A stretch of DNA of 64,000 bases, from assembly GCF_000003815.2 (NCBI RefSeq), contig NC_049990.1, positions 16,643,658 to 16,707,657 of the forward strand, read 5' to 3'. Below are positions 55,901-64,000 of this stretch, piece by piece. The notes below the pieces were generated by a model. That model saw nothing but the letters and a program-made list of their open reading frames with translations, made no database searches and was not told where the DNA came from. Positions within the stretch are counted from its first letter, which is position 1. Each line of letters begins with the position of its first letter. Source of the stretch: Branchiostoma floridae. Taxonomy: Eukaryota; Chordata; Leptocardii; Amphioxiformes; Branchiostomatidae. Made by a program: the position numbers and the translations under genes.

Positions 55901-56901
55901 GCTCAACGAATTGTATAGAAAAGAAACGATTATTGTACACTTTGTGTGTTTTGCTGTCCTCTCAGCCACACTTTTACATGCTGTGTGATATATACACAGT
56001 ATGAAATCACAGGTTACACATATCCTATTTAGTTCGCTGTGAGAGCGCAGCGCGATCACCGTCTAGTGGAAAGAGGTCCGAAACGGACGAAGCTGGATAC
56101 CGTTTTACCTGCTCCAGAGGCGTACAGAGCGTTGGGTATGTTCGCAGCGGCATCCGCAAGTGCCCGCCAATCATCCTGAGTTTGCTGCTGGCGTGCGTTG
56201 CCTACGGAAAATGTCGAAATCAGTACAAATGTATTAGCTAATCTCTAATGCCTATGTCACGCAAACTTTGAATTCATAATCAGGGCATTTTCACGCTTTT
56301 AGCATGATGATGTTACTAGGGCCTAAGTAGCACGCAGGTTTACTCTTTTAGTCGGTAAAATGCTGTTGGATTGTACGCTGCGTAGCTTTAGAAAGTAATT
56401 TGGTAGCGCTGTGAGGGCAGCTCAATTAACCATCCATCCAACCAACCAACAAACGAACAAACAAACAAACAAACAAGCAAGTAAACAAACAAAGTAACCA
56501 ACCAACTAAACAGCCAGCCAACCAACCAGCAAACCATTACAACCAACCAACCAGCCAGCCAGCCAGCCAGCCAGCCAACCAACCATGTACCAACCAACCA
56601 ACCATGTACCAACCAACCAAACAAACAAACAAAAAACCAAACAAACAACCAAACAAAAAACCAAAGAAACAACCAAACAACCAACTGCCGAACAATAAAT
56701 CCAATCGACCAACAAAAGGTTAACCAACAAGCAAACAAAGAACTACTTTAAGTATCAACAAGGCTAGAATTTTTAATCAATCTTGTCAAGCTGTTAAGGA
56801 GACTCAGACACAGAACATGCTACCCGATGTTACATGATTGAACATGTACCTGTTGTGTCCGAGTCAGTCTGGAACTGCTGCTGCCCTCCTGATTTCGACA
56901 T
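52918..56901 (-). CDS. Unknown type II membrane protein with 7-residue QSGGGVx repeats, 338 aa
   Basis: Exons in transcription order 56901-56850, 56201-56109, 55283-55161, 54436-54353 and 53582-52918. All introns are phase 1, and 1017 nt join without a stop. I do not recognise the family. Residues 1-71 are polar and probably cytosolic (Gln-rich start, then CCRPHKLLQIK just before the membrane). The membrane segment is about 72-89 (ITGLVFALVITILLPYLA), with basic residues on its N side, so type II. Residues 91-117 (VAILSDEVSEVRARNRIHEQ) form a short coiled coil. From about 123 there are some 16 copies of a Q-Q/K-S-G/D-G-G-V unit, then a charged helix (IRDQARGQEFSRMIARAQEQ) and a basic C-terminus. 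Symmetric phase-1 introns and a membrane-stalk-repeat plan are common in lancelet surface proteins, which is the only clue to role. The start codon is the first in the predicted exon; the 5'UTR was not determined. Confidence 0.7.
53165..53575 (-). repeat. Coding 21-bp minisatellite
   Basis: About 18 units of GGTGTCCAGCAGTCAGGTGGA-like sequence (minus strand) inside the last exon of the membrane-protein gene. Two blocks in one phase are separated by 53310-53400, where the unit shifts by one base and is read as CSQVEVP-type residues before returning to phase. All three frames of the array are open. Confidence 0.9.
54493..54606 (-). mobile_element. SINE central-domain fragment
   Basis: Matches 46800-46915 through CTCGGATAGGACGTTAAACG, GGTCCCGTGTCTGGGGAGAG and AAAGAACCTGCCACATGTGC. 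Located in the intron of the membrane-protein gene and possibly overlapping an alternative exon. Confidence 0.75.
54610..54795 (-). other. Possible alternative exon of the membrane-protein gene
   Basis: A minus-strand open segment follows a CGTAG acceptor at 54796-54797 in the correct phase (GSEGLMLRYHHEDEERPIAI and on). Its frame stays open past 54600 into the SINE fragment. No good phase-1 donor is visible, and exons 55161 and 54436 join perfectly without it. It may be a non-functional or SINE-truncated exon. Confidence 0.3.
54905..55125. mobile_element. TTCACCTTTATCC-family MITE, copy 4
   Basis: Left CAGCTTTATCCGTGGGGTTT and right CCGCGGATAAAGGTGAACAA with internal TTAAACAACG. More diverged than copy 3. 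In intron 3 of the membrane-protein gene. Confidence 0.7.
55590..55730 (+). mobile_element. Degenerate SINE body
   Basis: AAAAGGCACTTAACACGACT, GGTGAAAATGAGTGGC and GGACGTTATATGGAGG parallel the body of the SINE at 46760-46870. No tRNA head. Confidence 0.6.
55841..56077. mobile_element. TIR element with CTTTCCACTAG ends
   Basis: CCTTTCCACTAGGACG with CGCGCTCTC at the left is inversely repeated as GAGAGCGCAGCGCGATCACC then GTCTAGTGGAAAGAGG at the right. CpG-rich ends around an AT-rich centre. Ends 32 bp before exon 2 of the membrane-protein gene. Confidence 0.7.
56423..56715. repeat. ACCA/AACA tetranucleotide repeat
   Basis: Interrupted (CCAA)n, (CCAG)n and (AAAC)n tracts over about 290 bp within intron 1 of the membrane-protein gene. 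The Trp/Leu/Val-rich open frames on the minus strand are repeat artefacts. Confidence 0.95.
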
Positions 56902-56937
56902 GATGCTGCTTGCAATGTTTCTCAGAGCCTCAAAACA

Positions 56938-57618
56938 CGTCCTACCTCAACCAAAGTTGTGCACGCATATCCGAGATCGAAGCAATTTATCATTTTCTGA
57001 ACGAAATTACTGGGAATAATACTATGAATAAATTAAATATCCAAGACGAGACAATTCGGTCCAATAACTAAGGACATGTCCCTGGCTATTCAAATGAATT
57101 GTCTCGTATCCCAAGGACTTGATATATAACATAATGTCCTTGAATAGAGTATGTGGGAAAGCACAACCTCAAGCCAACCATTCACACTTACGCCACATCT
57201 TCAGAAAAGACGCTGGAGCCGCATGTTCCCCGGTATAGGAACTTAATTTGAACCAACAAACAACAAACATGTTTCGCCGTGTGGCTTCCTCAGTGTTATG
57301 GGCTCAAATGAGCATAGTACAGCATGTCCTCGCTTTTATACACCAGGTGCATAGTGTCCTGACTAGGTGCAAGGTGTCCTAGGTGGCTTAGCCAATCACA
57401 GTTCAGCAGGGTAGTCTTACCTCAACCAAAATTGTGCACGCAGGGTCCGAGATACAAGCAATTTATCATTCTCTGAACGAAATAACTGGGAATGATATCA
57501 TCCAAGATGAGACAATTCAATCCGAAAACCAAGGACAATACATGTCCCTGGCTATTCGAATAAATTGTCTCGTATTCCAAGGACTTTAAGATATAATATA
57601 ATGTCCTTGAATAACTAG
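56938..57618. repeat. Duplicated 200-bp segment at the 5' edge of the membrane-protein gene
   Basis: 56938-57150 and 57419-57618 share TACCTCAACCAAA-TTGTGC, CAAGCAATTTATCATT-like and AATGTCCTTGAATA blocks, about 85-90% alike by eye. Each unit has an internal inverted repeat (GAGACAATTC / GAATTGTCTC). The first copy abuts the predicted first exon, so promoter sequence may be duplicated. Confidence 0.7.
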
Positions 57619-57729
57619 TAGTTTTGGTCGGTAGAAATTAAAAGCCGCCTACAAAATGCCAATTTTAACATATTTAACATTTTTAGCAAAATTTGTGTTT
57701 TTGTCTCTAGCTCATTTGTCGGTATTTCA

Positions 57730-57985
57730 TGCTCAAATTACACGAAGAATGGCACCCAAGTAATTTTCAAAGTTCCTCTAGGTCGACATTTGACGCCCTG
57801 GTATGTGTTCTTGGTACTGCAGTAGAACTTACAGTTATTGTATCTTTTGACCTGGACGTGTTATGGTCACGATCCTATTTTGTGGAAGATAGCTTTTGAT
57901 GTAAGGAAGAACTTGTGTGGGTTTCGGGCGAACTTGCAGCTTGCTCTGGAACTGCAGGAGCTCCATAGCGTCAAAGTCTTCGGAG
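57730..57985. repeat. Dispersed repeat of unknown type, second copy
   Basis: Related to 48550-48835 (GGTACTGCAGTAGAACTT, GTTATGGTCA, CTTTTGATGTAAGGAAG region). No terminal repeats found. Confidence 0.45.
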
Positions 57986-58211
57986 GAGAATAACTTAAAT
58001 AAAGGAACCAAGTATTCCCATGATATTTAATGTGCAGTGGACTTAGACGGAGGTTTACGAAGTAAAGTGCATGTTATGCAAATTAGGTTTTATTTTGGAT
58101 CATTAATGAGGAAAATCTTTATTTGCATAGTATTTCATTCATCATTCATCATTATTCATCCTCTATTTTGAGGTGCAGCAAGTAAAGTCTGATCTCCAGA
58201 ACTGTCTGTCT

Positions 58212-58422
58212 CAAGTAGTGTCTTTTTACCTATTTGTGTTTTTCCTATGCACACGTAGTATAATATCATCAATCAATAGTGATTTCAAAAAAAACACTGC
58301 GGTTTGATGAAGTTTGGGCACAATGATTGTACATGGCACAATTCCCTGGCTAGTGATATTAATGATATTCACGCATTGCATGATTGGAAGCAGCTGATTG
58401 GAAGGTAAAAAGACACTACTTG
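58212..58422. mobile_element. Element with perfect 20-bp inverted ends
   Basis: CAAGTAGTGTCTTTTTACCT at 58212-58231 is perfectly complementary to 58403-58422, and CTGTCTGTCTC lies just outside the left arm while TGTCTGTCTC lies outside the right arm. The 170-bp centre is AT-rich. A MITE-like palindrome next to the satellite edge. Confidence 0.75.
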
Positions 58423-58615
58423 TGTCTGTCTCTTATCGCAGTGAGAAGTCCCTGGCCCTCTAGGCCAGTACTTTATTATATATATATATGACTCAAATTC
58501 ATGTAAAACATGTAGGTGTAACATTACCGGAAACCAATAAGCTTCTTATTTGCAGAATAAATGCTGCAATAATTCTTATAAGTAGTAATGATAGACTGTC
58601 AACATTTAGACATGT

Positions 58616-61600
58616 TTAATTGTCTGTCTACGTCTCTATCTGTCTGCAAGCCTGTCTGACTGTCTGTCTTTATGTCTGTCTGAAACCTGTCTGGCGTCCT
58701 CTTTGTCTGTCTACCTGTCTATCTGTCTGCAAAACTGTCTGTCTGCCACTATCCCTGTCTGCAACCCTGTCGGACTATATCCTTGTCTGGCTTCCTCTTT
58801 GTCTGGCTACCTATTCAACTGTCTGCGAGCCTGTTTGTCTACCCCTCTGTCTGTCTACCCTAATATCTGTCTGTTATCCTGTCTGCCTACCCCTATCTCT
58901 GTCTGCAAACATGTCTGGCTTCTTCTTTGTCTACCTCTCTATCTGTCTACATGTCTGACGGTCTGTCTGTATCATTGTCTGGCTTTATTTTTCTCTGTCT
59001 ACATCTTTATTTTTCTACAAGCCAGTCTGTCTGCCTCTCTGTCTGTCTGTAACAATGTCAGGCGTTATCTTTGTCTGTCTACCTCTCTGTCTGTCTGTCT
59101 CTCTCTCTCTTTGTCTGGAACCCTGTTTGGCTTATTCTTTGTCTGTCTACCTCTCTGTCTGGAACCCTGTTTGGCATCCTTTATGTCTTTCTTCCTCTCT
59201 GTCTGTCTGCATGCCTGTCTGTTTGTCTGTCTCTCTTTGTCTGGAACCCTGTCGGGCTTTTTCTTTGTCTGTCTACCTCTCTGTCTGGAACCCTGTCTGA
59301 CTTCCTCTTCGTCTGTCTACCTCTCTGCCTTGCTTCCTCTTTGTCTGTCTATCTCTATGTCTGCAACCCTGTCTATTGGTATCTTTGTCTGGCTTCCTCT
59401 TTGTCTGTATGCCCCTTCGTCTGCAAGCCTGTCTGTCTGTCTGCCTCTCGATCTGTCTGCAAGCCTGTCTGGCTTCCTCCTTGTCTGTCTACCTGTCTAA
59501 TTGTCTGCAAGCCCGTCTGTCTGCTTCTCTGTCTGTCTGCAACTATCTCTCTCGTCCTTTCTGTCTGTCTGCCTCTCTATCTGTCTGCAAGGCCCCTCTG
59601 CGTCTCTGTCAGTCTGGAACCCTGTCTGGCGTCCTTTTTGTCTGCCTACCTCTCTATCGGTCTGCAAGCCTGTTTGTTTGCCTTNNNNNNNNNNNNNNNN
59701 NNNNNNNNNNNNNNNNNNNNNNNNNNNNNNNNNNNNNNNNNNNNNNNNNNNNNNNNNNNNNNNNNNNNNNNNNNNNNNNNNNNNNNNNNNNNNNNNNNNN
59801 NNNNNNNNNNNNNNNNNNNNNNNNNNNNNNNNNNNNNNNNNNNNNNNNNNNNNNNNNNNNNNNNNNNNNNNNNNNNNNNNNNNNNNNNNNNNNNNNNNNN
59901 NNNNNNNNNNNNNNNNNNNNNNNNNNNNNNNNNNNNNNNNNNNNNNNNNNNNNNNNNNNNNNNNNNNNNNNNNNNNNNNNNNNNNNNNNNNNNNNNNNNN
60001 NNNNNNNNNNNNNNNNNNNNNNNNNNNNNNNNNNNNNNNNNNNNNNNNNNNNNNNNNNNNNNNNNNNNNNNNNNNNNNNNNNNNNNNNNNNNNNNNNNNN
60101 NNNNNNNNNNNNNNNNNNNNNNNNNNNNNNNNNNNNNNNNNNNNNNNNNNNNNNNNNNNNNNNNNNNNNNNNNNNNNNNNNNNNNNNNNNNNNNNNNNNN
60201 NNNNNNNNNNNNNNNNNNNNNNNNNNNNNNNNNNNNNNNNNNNNNNNNNNNNNNNNNNNNNNNNNNNNNNNNNNNNNNNNNNNNNNNNNNNNNNNNNNNN
60301 NNNNNNNNNNNNNNNNNNNNNNNNNNNNNNNNNNNNNNNNNNNNNNNNNNNNNNNNNNNNNNNNNNNNNNNNNNNNNNNNNNNNNNNNNNNNNNNNNNNN
60401 NNNNNNNNNNNNNNNNNNNNNNNNNNNNNNNNNNNNNNNNNNNNNNNNNNNNNNNNNNNNNNNNNNNNNNNNNNNNNNNNNNNNNNNNNNNNNNNNNNNN
60501 NNNNNNNNNNNNNNNNNNNNNNNNNNNNNNNNNNNNNNNNNNNNNNNNNNNNNNNNNNNNNNNNNNNNNNNNNNNNNNNNNNNNNNNNNNNNNNNNNNNN
60601 NNNNNNNNNNNNNNNNNNNNNNNNNNNNNNNNTTCTTTTTGTCCGTCTACCTCTCTGTCTGAACCCTGTCTGTCTGTATCCTTTTCTGGCTTCATTATTC
60701 TCTGTCTACAGCTCTGTCTGCAAGCCTGTCCTTCTGTCTCCTTCTTTGTCTGGAACCCTGTCTGGCATCCTCTATGTCTTTCTACCTCTCTGTCTGTCTG
60801 CAAGCCTGTCTATCTCTCTCTCCTCTCTCTCTCTCTGTCTGGAACGGTGTCTGGCCTTTTCTTTGTCCGTCTACCTCTCTGTCTGGAACCCTGTCTGGCA
60901 TCCTCTTTGTCAGCCTACCTCTCTGTCTGACTTCCTCTTTGTCTGTCTATCTCTATGTCTGCAACCTTGTCTGTTGGTATCCTTGTCTGACATCCTCTTT
61001 GCTCTTTGTCTGTCTGTCTATCTGTCTGCAAGCCTGTCCGTCTGCCTCTTTGTCTGTCTACCTCTCTGTCTGTCTACAACCCTGTCTGGCTTCCTCTTGG
61101 TCTGTCTGTCTGTCTGTCTCTTTGTCTGTCTATCTCTCTGTTTGTCTACAAGTCTGTCTGTCCGTCTCTCTGTCTGTCTACAACCTGCCTGGCCTTTTCC
61201 TTGCCTGGCTTCCTCTTTGTCTGTCTACCTCTCTGCCTGGATTCCTCTTTCTCTGTCTACCTCTCTGTCTTCAAGCCTGTCCGTCTGTTTCCTTCTTTGT
61301 CTGGAACCCTGTCTTGCTTCCTCTTTGTCTACCTCTCTGTCTGGCTTCCTCTTTGTCTGTCTATCTCTTTGTCTGCAACCCTGTCTGTTGGTGTCCCTGT
61401 CTGGCTTCCTCTTTGTCTGTCTGTACATCTGTCTGCAAGCCTGTCTGTCTGTCTCTGTGTCTGTCTACAACCCTGGCTGGCTATTTCCTTGCCTAGCTAC
61501 CTGTTTGTCTGTCTACCTCTCTGTCTGTCTACAAGCTTGTCTGGCTTCCTCTTTGTCTGTCTGTACATCTGTCCGCAAGCCTGTCTGTCTGTCTCTGTGT

Positions 61601-64000
61601 CTGTCTACAACCCTGGCTGGCTATTTCCTTGCCTAGCTACCTGTTTGTCTGTCTACCTCTCTGTCTGTCTACAACCCTGTCTGGCTTCCTCTTGGTCTGT
61701 CTGTCTGTCTGTCTCTTTGTCTGTCTATCTCTCTGTCTGTCTACAAGTCTGTCTGTCCGTCTCTCTGTCTGTCTACAACCTGCTTGGCCTTTTCCTTGCC
61801 TGGCTTCCTCTTTGTCTGTCTACCTCTCTGTCTGCCTGCAAGCCTGTCTGTCTGTCTGTCTCTCTCTTTGTCTGGAACCATGTCTGCCTACCTCTTTGTC
61901 TGTCTACCTCTCTGCCTGGATTCCTCTTTCTCTGTCTACCTCTCTGTCTTCAAGCCTGTCCGTCTGTTTCCTTCTTTGTCTGGAACCCTGTCTTGCTTCC
62001 TCTTTGTCTACCTCTCTGTCTGGCTTCCTCTTTGTCTGTCTATTTCTTTGTCTGCAACCCTGTCTGTTGGTGTCCCTGTCTGGCTTCCTCTTTGTCTGTC
62101 TGTACATCTGTCTGCAAGCCTGTCTGTCTGTCTCTGTGTCTGTCTACCCCTCTGTCTGTCAGCAAGCCTGTCTGTCCGTCTCTCTGTCTGTCTACAACCC
62201 TGTCTGGCTATTTCTGTTGCCTAGCTACCTGTTTAACTATCTACCTCTCTGTCTGTCTACAAGCGTGTCTGTCTGTCTGACAGTCTCTCTCTCACTCTGT
62301 GTCTGAGAACCCTGTCTGGTTATTTATTTGTCTGACTGTCTGCACGCCTGTCTGTCTGTCTGTCTCTCTCTTCGTCTGGAACCGTGTCTGACTTTTTTTT
62401 GGTCTGTCTACCTCTCTGTCTGGAAACCTGTCTGGCTTCCTCTTTGTCTGTCTACTTCTCTGTATGGCTTCCTCTTTGTCTGTATGTCTATCTGTCTGCA
62501 AGCCTGTCTGGCTTCCTCTTTGTCTGTTTACCTCTCGGTCTGTCTACAACCCTGTCTGGGTTTTACCTTGCTTGGCTTCCTCTTTTACTGTCTACCTCTC
62601 TGTCTCTCAGCAAGCCTGTCTGTCTGTCTACCTATCTGTCTAGAACCCAGTCTGGCTTCCTCTTTGTCTGTCTATCTCTATGTCAGCAACCCTGTCCGTC
62701 TGTCTCCTTCTTTGTCTGGAACCCTGTATAGCTTCCTCTTTGTCTACCTCTCTGTCTGGCTTCCTCTTTGTCTGTCCATCTCTTTGTCTGCAACACTGTC
62801 TGGTGGTGTCCCTGTCTGGCTTCCTCTTTGTATGTCTCTATCTGTCTGCAAGCCTGTCTGTCTGCCTGTCTATATGTCTGCAAGCCTGTCTGGCTTCCTC
62901 TTTGTCTGTTTACCTCTCTGTATGTCTACAAGCCTGTCTGCCCGTATCTCTGTCTGTCTACAACCCTGTCTGGCTGTTTCCTTGTCTGGCTTCCTGTTTG
63001 TTTGTCTACCTCTCTGTCTGTCTGCAAACCTGTATGTCTTTCTCTCTCTCTTTGTCTGGAACCCTGTCTGGCTTTTTCTTTGTCCGTCTACCTCTCCGTC
63101 TGGAACCCTGTCTGGAACCCTCTATGTCTGTGCACCTCTCTGTATGGCTTCCTCTTACCTCTCTGTCTGCAAGCCTAGGCCTGTCCGTCTATCTCCTTCT
63201 ATGTCTGGAACCCTGTCTGGCATCCTTTGTGTCTATCCACCTCTCTGTCTGTCTGCAAGTCTGTCTGTTTGTCTTTCTCTCTTTGTCTGGCTTTTTCTTT
63301 GTCTGTCTACCTCTCTGTCTGGAACCCTGTCTGTTGGTATCCTTGTCGTGCTTCCTCTTTATCTGTATGTCTATCTGTCTGCAAGCCTGTCTGGCTTTCT
63401 CTTTGTCTGTCTACCTCTCCATCTATCTACAAGCTTGTCTGTCTGTCTCTCTGTTTGTCTACAACCCTGTCTGACTGTTTCCTAGTCTGGCTTCCTCTTT
63501 GTCTGTCTGCCTCTTTCTTTGTCTGCCTCTTAGTCTGCAAGCCTGTCCGTCTGTCTCCTTCTTTGTCTGGAACCCTGTTTGGCATCCTGTATGTCTTTCT
63601 ACCTCTGTGTCTGTCTGCAAGACTGCAAGGCTTCCTCTTTGTCTGTCTTTCTTTCTATCTGTCTACAAGCCTCTCTGTCTGTGTCTGTCTACAACCCTGT
63701 CTGACTGTTTCCTTGTCTGGCTTTCCCTTTGTCCGTCTACCTCTCTGTCTGCAAGCCTGTCTGTCTCTATTTGTCTGGAACCCTGTCGGGCGTTTTCTTT
63801 GTCTGTCTACCTCTCCGTCTGGAACTCTGTCTGGCTTCTTCTTCGTCTATCTACCCCTCTTTCTTGCTTCCTCTTTGTCTATCTCTATGTCTGCAACCCT
63901 GTCTGTTGGTATCCTTGCCTGGCGTCCTATTTGTCTGTATGTCTATCTGTCTGCAAGCCTGTCTGGCTTCCTCTTTCTCTGTCTACCTCTCTATCTGTCT
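58616..64000. repeat. TCTG-derived satellite with higher-order structure
   Basis: At least 5.4 kb, running off the window and broken by a gap. Built from TCTG/TGTC tetramers plus recurring phrases: GGCTTCCTCTTTGTCTGTCT, ACCTCTCTGTCTG, GCAAGCCTG, GGAACCCTG and ACAACCCTG. Larger blocks are duplicated: 61227-61460 recurs at 61906-62140 (offset 679), 61086-61213 recurs at 61681-61809 (offset 595), and 61481-61534 recurs at 61621-61674 (offset 140). TCTG runs contain no stop codon in any frame, which explains the long Ser/Val/Cys/Leu open frames; these are not genes. Confidence 0.95.
59685..60632. other. Assembly gap, 948 N
   Basis: An N run inside the satellite. The odd length suggests a size estimated from read pairs and not a placeholder. 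Confidence 1.

Noticed and set aside
56388-56738. Trp/Leu/Val-rich frame resembling a membrane protein
   Set aside because: It is the translation of CCAA/AAAC simple repeats within an intron.
58620-63485. Very long Ser/Val/Cys/Leu open frames in the right-hand satellite
   Set aside because: TCTG-type repeats contain no stop codons in any plus-strand frame, several overlapping frames are open at once, and some run through N gaps. No splice or start context supports coding.

Overview
This window is eukaryotic nuclear DNA from an invertebrate, most likely an invertebrate deuterostome such as a lancelet (Branchiostoma). The reasons are genes broken into small exons by GT-AG introns, chordate-like exon structures and residues in three recognisable genes (TMEM256, ST6GAL, SRD5A), and a very dense load of short inverted-repeat elements, tRNA-derived SINEs and minisatellites. 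The species call is an inference. There are two assembly gaps (9054-9153 and 59685-60632).

Layout. Positions 1-3060 hold mobile-element relics and no gene. A nine-exon plus-strand gene of unknown function runs from 3490 to 31180 (549 aa predicted). Its first intron is 20.5 kb and holds tandem repeats, TIR elements, two canonical RFX X-box sites and several GC-balanced, repeat-free islands that look like cis-regulatory DNA. A four-exon TMEM256 orthologue follows on the minus strand (36249-33958, 113 aa). Divergent from it is a five-exon beta-galactoside alpha-2,6-sialyltransferase (ST6GAL type, 37916-43491, 360 aa) whose last exon has a partial tandem duplicate just upstream. Convergent with that is a five-exon 3-oxo-5-alpha-steroid 4-dehydrogenase (SRD5A1/2 type, 50675-44928, 270 aa). 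Further right on the minus strand (56901-52918) is a five-exon gene, predicted 338 aa, for a type II membrane protein with a Gln-Ser-Gly-rich 7-residue repeat; I do not recognise it. From about 58.6 kb to the end the window is a TCTG-derived satellite with higher-order duplications.

The genes do not form an operon or an obvious pathway. ST6GAL and SRD5A are membrane enzymes of the Golgi and ER and TMEM256 is a small membrane protein, but their adjacency is probably just synteny. Mobile elements have shaped the gene edges. A PIF/Harbinger-type element ends 20 bp before a sialyltransferase exon. An hAT-type element ends about 50 bp before its start codon. Another TIR element forms the beginning of the SRD5A 3'UTR. 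One hAT element is nested in a SINE with an 8-bp target duplication. Partial exon duplications occur in two genes.

Exon coordinates were worked out by hand from GT/AG sites, reading-phase continuity and, for three genes, family conservation. No transcript data were available.
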